Source: Calothrix sp. NIES-4105 | Lineage (GTDB): Bacteria > Cyanobacteriota > Cyanobacteriia > Cyanobacteriales > Nostocaceae | Reading direction: 5' to 3' | Assembly (NCBI RefSeq): GCF_002368415.1 | Contig: NZ_AP018290.1 | Coordinates: forward strand, 6,997,717-7,061,716 | DNA: 64,000 nt | Shown here: positions 37,318 through 44,801 of the stretch, piece after piece | Numbering within the stretch: position 1 is the stretch's first letter | How the letters are laid out: each line of letters opens with the position of its first letter | Position numbers and translations under genes: made by a program | The notes under the pieces: model-generated | What the model saw: only the letters and a program-made list of their open reading frames with translations | What the model was told of the DNA's origin: nothing | Databases searched by the model: none

Positions 37318-38003
37318 ATATCTATTTTATTGTGGAGGGGAAAAGAACAGAAAGAAAAGTTTACCCAGCTTGGTTAGCTCATCTTATGCCAGAACTACAA
37401 CGAGTTAGTAACTATAATGAAGTCAATAAAAACAACTACTACTTATTTAGCGCAGAAGGTTATCCATCGATAATATACGAACATTTACCAAATTCCATAG
37501 CTGATGTTGTGGAAAATGGCAAGTATGATTATTTAGTCGTTTGTTTAGACGCAGAAGAGAATACAGTAGATGCAGTAAAACAAGAAATATATGATTTTAT
37601 TAGAAACGAAAAAATTAGTCTTGGCTTGACTCAGTTAGTAATAATTATTCAAAATCGTTGTATAGAGACTTGGTTTTTAGGTAATAAAAGGATATATTCG
37701 AGACAGCCTCAATCGCAGCCTCTACTAGATTACACTCGGTACTATAATGTTGCTGCAAATTGCCCTGAGCTAATGGGTAAATATAATAATTTTAATACTC
37801 ATGCTCAATTTCACGAGGCTTATTTAAAAGAGCTATTTAGAGCCAAAAACATGAACTATTCAAAAAATAATCCAGGTGATGTACTGAAATTATATTATTT
37901 AGAGCAGTTATTAGTTAGAGTCAATGCTAATGAGCATCATTTACCAACATTTCAAGATTTTGTTAAATTTTGCAATCTTATTAAACCTAAATTAAATACC
38001 TAA
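37314..38003 (+). CDS. TOPRIM-like (RloB/DUF4276-like) effector of the ATPase pair
   Basis: A 229-residue protein. The N-terminal strand with glutamate, IYFIVEGKRTERKVYPAW, and the acidic motif after the second strand, YLVVCLDAEENT, are the two catalytic-type elements of a TOPRIM fold; VIIIQNRCIETWFLGNKRIY resembles the segment found in DUF4276/RloB-like proteins. The C-terminus is helical. Together with the overlapping ATPase gene this suggests a nuclease effector that the ATPase holds or triggers. Assignment of the fold is inference from motif order. Confidence 0.65.
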   Translation: MNIYFIVEGKRTERKVYPAWLAHLMPELQRVSNYNEVNKNNYYLFSAEGYPSIIYEHLPNSIADVVENGKYDYLVVCLDAEENTVDAVKQEIYDFIRNEKISLGLTQLVIIIQNRCIETWFLGNKRIYSRQPQSQPLLDYTRYYNVAANCPELMGKYNNFNTHAQFHEAYLKELFRAKNMNYSKNNPGDVLKLYYLEQLLVRVNANEHHLPTFQDFVKFCNLIKPKLNT

Positions 38004-38009
38004 AAATTT

Positions 38010-38906
38010 ATGAATATCAATATCAATATGAAAATTTTCAAGAATTTCTTGAAAAGAGGTATTTACGTTTGTTTAGTTATATTTACTAGTTTAACCTTAG
38101 TAGCTAGTAATGGTAATTTTCATCATGCCGCTGGTAACAAAGATTTAAAAACTGATGAAAATTGTTTGATAGAAGGCGCCTCTCAAAATCTTACAAGTCA
38201 AAAGCGTCCATGTATAGTTAATCCAACACCGTCTTTAACTCCAACACCCACCCTTAACTTCGCACTTCCACAAAAAGAACGTTTTTTAGCTTTTATAACG
38301 ACTAGATTACCTATAATACCTAATCCAGGTTCGTTTGAGTATATTATGTTACGTCAATATGGGGCGCCTTTTATTACTCTAAATTCAGAAATCAAACTAC
38401 CACCAAAAGTATTTTTCCCAAACCCTCAAGAAACCAGAAACTATCAAACAAGCTTAGTAATGGGCAAAGTCAATAGTGGAAATAACTGCTTTCTGCAAAA
38501 AGCTGCCGCAGATGCATTTAATATAGCTGACAAACAAATTAATATTCCATTAAAGTCTGGATACGGTTCTGGTGACTGCACTCGTACTTACGAAACTAAT
38601 TTACGATTTTGGCGAAAATACGCTAGCAATAATACTTTAGAACGAGTCAAACAAGGCAGAGAAACAGCTATCTTAAATGTAGTGGCGCCACCTGGTACAT
38701 CACAGCATTTATGGGGTTTAGCAATAGACTTAAGAGTTTCCACAGCAGCACAGAGAAAAGCTTTGAACCAAAATGGCTGGTTCCAAACCGTAGAAACAGA
38801 TACACCCCACTGGACTTATTTAGGTGTACCAGAAGAAAAATTACCAGATTTTGGCTTTAACAAAAAAATCGTCCGAGGAATTACTTACTGGTTGACACCA
38901 TTATAA
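38010..38906 (+). CDS. M15-type D-Ala-D-Ala carboxypeptidase/dipeptidase, exported
   Basis: A 298-residue exported protein: an N-terminal hydrophobic segment (about residues 17-34; the start may be ATG 38028) and a Pro/Thr-rich linker precede the peptidase domain. The zinc motif SQHLWGLAIDL matches SxHxxGxAxD of VanY/DdpX-type M15 peptidases, and the final ligand is His in DTPHWTYLG. Such enzymes trim peptidoglycan stem peptides. It begins 6 bases after the TOPRIM-like gene, so it is probably co-transcribed with the ATPase pair, an odd association for a defence module. Confidence 0.8.
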   Translation: MNININMKIFKNFLKRGIYVCLVIFTSLTLVASNGNFHHAAGNKDLKTDENCLIEGASQNLTSQKRPCIVNPTPSLTPTPTLNFALPQKERFLAFITTRLPIIPNPGSFEYIMLRQYGAPFITLNSEIKLPPKVFFPNPQETRNYQTSLVMGKVNSGNNCFLQKAAADAFNIADKQINIPLKSGYGSGDCTRTYETNLRFWRKYASNNTLERVKQGRETAILNVVAPPGTSQHLWGLAIDLRVSTAAQRKALNQNGWFQTVETDTPHWTYLGVPEEKLPDFGFNKKIVRGITYWLTPL

Positions 38907-38998
38907 AACCCGTAGGATAGGTGTCTCGCCTGTCCTACATGTTATATGTAATGTGAGCTTGGGAACAATAAGCAAGTGAGTTTATTCCCAAGAGTATT

Positions 38999-39253
38999 AT
39001 GTCAGACGCAACTGCCAATCTAAATCATAGAGGAACGTTTTTGTTCTCTTTACTAAAAGCAACTTCTCAAAACGAAGACATATACCCCCACCTTAGAAAT
39101 AATTTAAACAAGCTAAACAATGAATTTGCATCGGAACTGCGAAAATTTGGTACTGACCACTTTACGAAACAACCTACTCAAGCAGCCAACACAGCCAGAA
39201 TAATTGTAAAATTCAGTAAGCGAATTCAAGAGTTTGACGTGTCTTCCTCTTGA
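38999..39253 (+). CDS. Small protein of unknown function
   Basis: An 84-residue mostly helical protein (LRNNLNKLNNEFASELRKFG) with no hydrophobic segment and no motif I recognise. It begins 92 bases after the M15 peptidase, beyond a short hairpin (taggataggtgtctcgcctg...), on the same strand. It may be a real small gene but evidence is limited to the open frame and a codon use like that of its neighbours. Confidence 0.45.
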   Translation: MSDATANLNHRGTFLFSLLKATSQNEDIYPHLRNNLNKLNNEFASELRKFGTDHFTKQPTQAANTARIIVKFSKRIQEFDVSSS

Positions 39254-39270
39254 CAGCACCTACAAATATT

Positions 39271-39838
39271 TTATTGAGACTCGTAAGGAGATGAAACAAA
39301 CTTGATAAATGAAAGTTTGTTATTCTGCCATTTATAGTAATAATGTCCAATTCCTTTGTTACCGTCATTACCTCCCGCGCGTCCTGTAATTACTAACAAT
39401 TTGCTGTTTGCTTGATAATGTAAACCACCATCTGGTCTGGGAGGAACGTAACCGGCGCCACGTTGGTCATGATAGCCTTTGAGTTGTGCTGGTAAGTAAA
39501 TTTTACCTGTTTTGAGGTCGGCAATAACAGCGCTACTTACTCCACCCATCGCGCGGTTCAAACCATCTGCAATTACATAATGTCCAGCAAAGTTTGTACC
39601 TTTACTAACTACAGATTGAATGTCAGGTAAATAATCTTTTTGCTCCTGGCTATCAGCTTTTAGAGTTGCAGTACCTTTATATAAAGGGTTCGCTAGATAT
39701 TTATCAAAATCAGGTTTTACATTTTGGGTAACTTGTGAGCGCTGGCGCCGCAAAAACAGGGATACTAGTAGTAATTACGTTTGAAGATACTACTGTGGTA
39801 AGGGTCAACGCAGCGATAGTAAGGTAACGTTGTAACAT
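39271..39838 (-). pseudogene. Exported protein gene interrupted by a one-base frameshift
   Basis: The downstream frame (39271-39753) encodes NVKPDFDKYLANPLYKGTA..., a mature exported-type domain but with no natural start (its first usable codon is a TTG inside the sequence). One frame over, an ATG at 39838 opens a good signal peptide, MLQRYLTIAALTLTTVVSSN through ...PVFAAPAL. Removing one base near 39735-39745 joins the two into ...FAAPAL-QVTQNVKPDFDKYL. So the gene has one extra base, either a true frameshift mutation or a sequencing error. The mature part (about 155 residues) has no motif I can name. Confidence 0.7.
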
Positions 39839-40282
39839 ATTAAGTATATTAAGTTAAATTGAGTGATATTCGCTCTTAAACTAAATTCCTGCTCTAATTA
39901 ATATATGACTCAAGTGCGGTCACTGACCCCTAACTTAAGTTAGGGGGTTGAAAGAGAAGAATTAACCAATCTTTTCAATCGAGACTAAACCAGTGTCTAG
40001 CTTACGTGTTAACAGCACAAACTGAGTGCCTGGGTATGGTAGCCCACAAGATGTTAAGGATGCTTCCCTAGTCTTTAACCACTCTGGCTCCAGTAGCGAA
40101 GGGATACACATACAGGTTTTGCAGGGTTCCTGGCTTATGGCGTTAAAAACCTTGCTTTTAAATCTTTGTAAAGCCGTCCTTAAGGACGGGGTTTCAAACC
40201 CAAGAGTTTTCGATGACTCACTTTCCGCACAGGAGCGATAATTATTACAATAAATGTGACATCTCAACCTGGAGTTCTAACA
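39839..40282. other. Intergenic region with palindromic element, possible IS200/IS605-derived remnant
   Basis: About 440 bases without a convincing gene. A perfect 20-base palindrome centred on cttaag (39927-39946, flanks cccctaa/ttagggg) and a second perfect hairpin ccgtccttaaggacgg (40174-40189) bracket about 260 bases. Subterminal palindromes of this kind, the second followed by ggggtttcaaaccc, resemble the ends of IS200/IS605-type elements with the transposase gene lost. No tnpA or tnpB fragment could be read. Confidence 0.45.
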
Positions 40283-40867
40283 GTGGGCTTATTCGATGAT
40301 TTGAGTCGGTTTTTGGAAAGCCGTTTAGAAGAGTTTTTAAAAAACAACCCCCATTTGGAGTTGGAAGCGCTGTTAGACCAGTTGCGTCAACAGGAAGGAG
40401 ATACATTAAAACTAATAGCCGACTTGCAGTTACAGGAAAAGCGCTCCCAAGATGAAATTCTTGCAACAGCTACCGAAATTCAAAAATGGCACGAGCGAGT
40501 ACAAAAAGCCAAAACAGCCAACCGCGAAGACTTAGCTTCTGCTGCCCAAGAACGTGAAGCAGCACTACTGCGTCAAGGAAACCAGCAGTGGGCAAAAATG
40601 CAAGGTATCAAAGACCGTATCAAGCAAGCCAAAGAACTATATCAAAAAATTCAAGTTCGGCGCCAAGAAGTTCAAACCAAAGCAACAGCAGCACAAGCAA
40701 CACGCGCGCAAGCTCAAAAGCAAACCCAAACTCAGCAGCGCATCGAAAGTGACGGTTGGTGGAAGTCAACTAACACATCAGGTAGCTATGACGACTTAGA
40801 AGAACAGTTTATTCGTTTAGAAACCGACGACGAACTGCAAAAAATGAAACGACAAATGGGCAAATAA
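40283..40867 (+). CDS. TIGR04376-like coiled-coil protein
   Basis: The start is GTG 40283 (VGLFDDLSRFLESRLEEFLK), preceded by ggag 8 bases upstream; a longer frame to 40256 adds nine residues with no ribosome-binding site. The 194-residue protein is a conserved cyanobacterial family: the N-terminal NNPHLELEALLDQLRQQEGD, a long coiled coil (about residues 40-150) and the conserved C-terminal DDLEEQFIRLETDDELQKMK. It shares the LexxQL/coiled-coil layout of PspA-like proteins, but function is unknown. Confidence 0.8.
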   Translation: MGLFDDLSRFLESRLEEFLKNNPHLELEALLDQLRQQEGDTLKLIADLQLQEKRSQDEILATATEIQKWHERVQKAKTANREDLASAAQEREAALLRQGNQQWAKMQGIKDRIKQAKELYQKIQVRRQEVQTKATAAQATRAQAQKQTQTQQRIESDGWWKSTNTSGSYDDLEEQFIRLETDDELQKMKRQMGK

Positions 40868-40930
40868 GTAAGGGCGGGTTTACCTATATCCTTGTGAATA
40901 ATGGAAAATTTAGGTGAACCCGCCTGCAAA
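40868..40930. repeat. Single unit of the GGGCGGGTTTAC dispersed repeat
   Basis: gtaagggcgggtttacctat, then a middle almost identical to the 46-nt unit at 12421, and the inverted end aggtgaacccgcctgca. This confirms that the 12421 array grew by amplification of one mobile or dispersed unit. Confidence 0.8.
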
Positions 40931-41158
40931 ATTAGAAAGCGTATAATTGGGCGCCCATATCTAAATTTTGGTCACGAATTTTCCTAGAGGATATATTGCT
41001 AATGAACTTATCCTCTAGGAAAATTATTATTTAGTGCTTTTGGTATACATAGTAAATATATATTGAGTATTTTCCTTAAAGTAATCCTTATTGAGGTATA
41101 ATTGAATCGCACACTACTCAAATATAAGTTTTATATATTGGAGTAGAGGTATAAAATT

Positions 41159-41878
41159 GTGGATAAAATCATGGTTGAGCAACTTTTAATACAAGATGAT
41201 TGCTTCTACGTACCAGATGCCAACCAGCTAGTTACCGAAGATGATACGCTCCTTGATAACTTTGCATCTGAAAAACAACAACGCTTATTAGTCGGTTCGT
41301 CTTATAGTTCTTTAAAAAACCAGATATTTTTAGCGTCAGCTAATATTGGTATTTACTATGCTGACTCAAAACCCCCCATAGTACCTGATGTCTTCCTTAG
41401 CTTGGATGTCCAAGTACCAGCTAATTGGTGGGAAAAGCAAAATCGTTGCTATATGATGTGGAAGTTTGGTAAACCCCCAGAAGTAGTAATTGAACTGGTT
41501 TCTAATAAAGAAGGTAATGAACTCGATGAAAAGCTGAAAATCTACGAGCGAATGCGAGTCAGTTATTATATCGTGTATGACCCAAGTAAACAATTAGGAG
41601 ACAAAGAACTATATGTTTACGAACTTAGAGGAACGCGCTTTTTCGAGACTTCAAACACTTGGCTCGAACAAGTAAATTTAGGTGTCACCCTCTGGGACGG
41701 ACAATTTGAAGGTAGGCAAGATACTTGGTTACGTTGGTGCTATCAAGATGGTACTGTCTTGCCTACTGGTGACGAGCGGGCGCAAGATGCGGAAGTACGG
41801 GCACAAGATGCTCTTGTACGCGCGCAAGCACTGGCACAAAAGTTAAGAGAAATGGGTATAGACCCAGATACATTGTAG
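41159..41878 (+). CDS. Uma2-family putative restriction endonuclease
   Basis: A 239-residue Uma2 (DUF820) protein with the PD-(D/E)XK layout: the motif-II-like PDVFLSLDVQ, then VVIELVSNKEGNE, and YYIVYDPSKQ. The start is GTG 41159, 9 bases after agagg; ATG 41171 is possible. The C-terminus carries a typical Uma2 tail of degenerate repeats, DAEVRAQDALVRAQALAQKL, and a DPDTL end. These genes are very numerous in cyanobacteria; function is unproven. Confidence 0.85.
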   Translation: MDKIMVEQLLIQDDCFYVPDANQLVTEDDTLLDNFASEKQQRLLVGSSYSSLKNQIFLASANIGIYYADSKPPIVPDVFLSLDVQVPANWWEKQNRCYMMWKFGKPPEVVIELVSNKEGNELDEKLKIYERMRVSYYIVYDPSKQLGDKELYVYELRGTRFFETSNTWLEQVNLGVTLWDGQFEGRQDTWLRWCYQDGTVLPTGDERAQDAEVRAQDALVRAQALAQKLREMGIDPDTL

Positions 41879-41914
41879 TTATCTTTTGAATGTGGGTGCC
41901 ATCCCTGACTCCGG

Positions 41915-42197
41915 AACTCAAAGCCCCCCCTTTCTTAAGGCTGCTGTGTACACACAACTTAAGAGCATCGGGGGTAGGGGGGCTTCGGGTGCTGGGGAAG
42001 TACGGAAAATCAAGGAATGGGAGAGTTGGGGGAGTTCAAAAAGTCAATTTCCAAGGCACCTATGTGAATACATGAGGGCTGAAAAACCTTAAAAACCATG
42101 CCTATGAATCCTCCCTTCCACCCCTGCCACCCCTGCTACCCCTGCTTTTTAAGACTTATGTGTACACCGTAGCTTTCTTAAGGGGGGGTTGGGGGGG
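41915..42197. repeat. MITE-like element with imperfect terminal inverted repeats
   Basis: The left end (41922-41966: ccccccctttcttaag, then gtgtacacacaacttaag) is mirrored on the right (42158-42197: cttatgtgtacac, then ctttcttaagggggggtt). Both ends share a C/G run, a cttaag block and gtgtacac in the same outer-to-inner order, over about 280 bases with no gene. The interior has a cccctgccacccctgctacccctgc tandem. No target duplication could be established. Confidence 0.5.
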
Positions 42198-42204
42198 ATC
42201 AAAT

Positions 42205-42483
42205 CTAATTCTCTGAAGCAGGTAAACTATGTTCTACAGGTTGAGGCGCTTCAATTACAACCGCTTGATTAGATTGCTCAACTGCTTGTGTAGGTATAAT
42301 GTCACGAATGACGTTCGGTGTCTCACTAAAATAAGAACCCATTAGTTTATTGTAGTTGGAAGCAACTGCAAGGAAGGCGCCACCAAGTATATATATAGGT
42401 AAGGGCAGAGCCAAGTCTTTAACCCAGTCAAAAAATTCTGCTAAAGCAAACAGTAAAAAGAAACAAGCAAACCAAACTGCCAT
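42205..42483 (-). CDS. Small membrane protein of unknown function
   Basis: The start is ATG 42483 (MAVWFACFFLLFALAEFFDW); an upstream TTG is unlikely. The 92-residue protein has two hydrophobic segments (about residues 3-20 and 29-44) and a soluble C-terminal tail (ETPNVIRDIIPTQAVEQSNQ...). No family recognised. The gene ends 8 bases from the MITE-like element. Confidence 0.6.
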   Translation of the reverse strand: MAVWFACFFLLFALAEFFDWVKDLALPLPIYILGGAFLAVASNYNKLMGSYFSETPNVIRDIIPTQAVEQSNQAVVIEAPQPVEHSLPASEN

Positions 42484-42568
42484 ATCTGTACCCCAAAGCT
42501 GCAAGTCAGTATATATAATAATGCAACTTCAAGGATATTGTGGTAGATGCTAGGTTATTAACAGACTT

Positions 42569-43183
42569 TTATCTACGCGATAGAGCTTGTCGCATCTGCT
42601 TTAATTGTGCAAATGTGCTTTTGAAGTATGGATGCCGGGAAATTTTGACAAGCACCTGTGGAGAACTGGTTCGTACAAGTTGATTGTAAGCGTTGATTAC
42701 CTGGTTCAATTGGTTGATATTTACTGAGCTACAAGACTCCGACTGACAACTTGGCACTAAATTTGACAGCGCATTTTTGAGCTGTTCTACTCTGTCTGGA
42801 TTGGCGCCTAATTCCACAAGTGCTGTTTTAAATTGAACTCCTGCAACACTTGCATTTGTAGAGCCTAGCATGAGGTCAATAACAACATCATTTTTGTTAT
42901 TTACGTTTTGAAACTGCTCGCGAATGTCACTAGCAATTTTATCTAATTTGTTCAATGTTTCGCTTGGCGCCGTAAGTGACCCTCTCTCAAAATTGATGTT
43001 AGTATTAGGCGCCACTTCGGTTCTAATTTCTTGGTTAAATGGGTGAAATGCGCCTGAATAACCCGATGATTCTTCGCTAGTTCCTATTGTCGTACCTGAA
43101 CCCGCATATGCATTTTTAGGCGTTGCGAGCAAAGTTGTACAAACAATTAATACTGCACTCAAATAAGTGGAAATACGCTTCAT
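42569..43183 (-). CDS. Exported protein of unknown function
   Basis: The start is ATG 43183, which gives a clear signal peptide (MKRISTYLSAVLIVCTTLLA, cleavage probably after ...NAYA). The 204-residue precursor has helical segments with LDKIASDIREQFQNVNNKND and a C-terminal LVKISRHPYFKSTFAQLKQM; two Cys (SCQSESCSS) may form a disulphide. It starts 47 bases after the stop of the beta-barrel-like gene on the same strand, so the two are likely a functional pair. No family recognised. Confidence 0.65.
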   Translation of the reverse strand: MKRISTYLSAVLIVCTTLLATPKNAYAGSGTTIGTSEESSGYSGAFHPFNQEIRTEVAPNTNINFERGSLTAPSETLNKLDKIASDIREQFQNVNNKNDVVIDLMLGSTNASVAGVQFKTALVELGANPDRVEQLKNALSNLVPSCQSESCSSVNINQLNQVINAYNQLVRTSSPQVLVKISRHPYFKSTFAQLKQMRQALSRR

Positions 43184-43230
43184 GATGTTTGCATATAATT
43201 GCGAAAGTGGACAATTCAAACAAAATTGAT

Positions 43231-44466
43231 TTAAAACTGGAATCCAGAACCAGCGACAATAGTTAAGCCAGAACCTTGATTTAAATTATCGGTTACATCA
43301 GTGAAAATGGCATTAATAACCAAAGGAATTGTTCTGAGTGGTACGACTGATGCACCAACATTCAAGCGGTTTCCAGTCCAGCTACTGACAAAAGAAACTT
43401 CGGGTGTAACTTGTAAACCCACACTTGCAAATAAGTTAGGAGTGTTTTCACTAGCCAAAATAGCACCTTTAGAACGGAAGGCGCCGCTGCCAACACCAAC
43501 AGAAATAGTCAAAGGTAGTTGATTTGATAAAAGTGGAAATGCTTGGGTAACAACACCGTAAACTGTCGAATTTGTTGCGACGGTATCTCCCCAACGAATA
43601 GGATTTGACCATCCGAATGCTACGGCTGTACCTGTTCTAAAATACTTATGTAGCTTGAAACCTATCGTGCCACTATCGCCAAAGTCAAAATCATTCAAAT
43701 TACCGCCACCAACGCTAGTGATATTAAAATTAAATTCAACACCTAGTGAGTTAAGCGCATCACCTTCACCAAAACCAAACGACAATGAGCCATCAACTCT
43801 ATCTAGCTTGTCATTAAAGGGAAATCTCAATCCACCACCAATATAAGCTTGTCTAGAACTGGCACCGTAAGCACTTGGAGTACCAGCACTCGAAGCTGGA
43901 GCAGCCACGCGACTTGTTCTAGTTTCAATAACAATAGGTTCTATTAGCAGGTCTTGACGTAATCTATCGATTTCTCTAAAAGTATCGCCAACAGTACCTG
44001 AAGAATCTGTTTGAGCAAGTAACGGTTGAGTTGTCAATGCCTTTTTATTAAGAGCATTCACTAACTTGCCCTTGCGTTTCGAGTCTTCTTTATTGAAATC
44101 CTGATTGAAAGGTTGATTGAAGTCAGATAATAAGACAGGTTGCTTTACAAGTAGTTCTTTTTGAACAATGTATCTAGTCTGTGCATAAGCGCGCAACTTC
44201 TCAAGCAGTTGATTTTGTGATGAATTTACTTTACTGGCATCAGTCGCAATTTCTAATTTTTTGACGGGATATACATTTTCCACATCTTCATCTGCTTTTT
44301 TTCCCGTCAAAGGTTTTACCTCTTCAGGCATACCATAGCTAGCAGTTGAGCTTAGTAAAATAACACAGAACACTAACCAAAATGTGGTGAATTTACTGAC
44401 AGTATTTTCTAGTAGTTTATACTGAAGTAACAAAACTGCTGTATTCAGTTTTCTATTCCAATTCAT
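43231..44466 (-). CDS. Putative outer-membrane beta-barrel protein
   Basis: A 411-residue exported protein. A long N-terminus includes a hydrophobic export signal (about residues 20-45), then a helical soluble part (about 50-190). From residue 205 on, alternating strands rich in Gly, Phe and Val (AYIGGGLRFPFNDKL, GSLSFGFGEGDALNSLGVEF, GTAVAFGWSNPI, LTISVGVGSGAF) fit a beta barrel, and the protein ends in ...GSGFQF, the C-terminal aromatic signature recognised by the BAM machinery. No close family recognised. The following gene is an exported protein that may be its partner. Confidence 0.65.
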   Translation of the reverse strand: MNWNRKLNTAVLLLQYKLLENTVSKFTTFWLVFCVILLSSTASYGMPEEVKPLTGKKADEDVENVYPVKKLEIATDASKVNSSQNQLLEKLRAYAQTRYIVQKELLVKQPVLLSDFNQPFNQDFNKEDSKRKGKLVNALNKKALTTQPLLAQTDSSGTVGDTFREIDRLRQDLLIEPIVIETRTSRVAAPASSAGTPSAYGASSRQAYIGGGLRFPFNDKLDRVDGSLSFGFGEGDALNSLGVEFNFNITSVGGGNLNDFDFGDSGTIGFKLHKYFRTGTAVAFGWSNPIRWGDTVATNSTVYGVVTQAFPLLSNQLPLTISVGVGSGAFRSKGAILASENTPNLFASVGLQVTPEVSFVSSWTGNRLNVGASVVPLRTIPLVINAIFTDVTDNLNQGSGLTIVAGSGFQF

Positions 44467-44801
44467 TTAAGGGACTCCTCACACTAGATTTTGATATAGT
44501 ATGTAATTAATTTTTGCTCTGCACCTCTAGGGTTGCAGTGAAACAACAGCGCGCGTGATTAGCAGTATAATTAAGCTTTATGTGTTTTTTACTGCATGAG
44601 CTTGTATATAGAATTCCCAGAAATTATGCAAAACTAACACAAAAATTACAATTTGCTTGAAAAACTAAAGATTATATTTACTGAGAAAAGAATAATAAAA
44701 TTAAAATTGGGGCTTGTACGTAGTAGTACAAACCCCGATTTAAGTTTAAGGGTAGGGCGGTTCGGGATGCCCGCTCCACAATTAGGTTCTATTAGGTTCA
44801 A
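44467..44801. other. Intergenic region with terminator of the GH57 gene
   Basis: 335 bases with no gene. ggggcttgtac and gtacaaacccc (about 44709-44735) form a near-perfect hairpin; on the minus strand it is followed by aattttaatttt, so it is the likely terminator of the gene ending at 44802. Confidence 0.6.

Noticed and set aside
39962-40267. A 101-residue minus-strand reading frame
   Set aside because: No recognisable motifs, no ribosome-binding site, and it lies across the palindrome-bounded repeat segment.
41886-42092. Overlapping short plus-strand frames after the Uma2 gene
   Set aside because: They lie within the MITE-like element and its low-complexity G/C runs, with no protein-like sequence.
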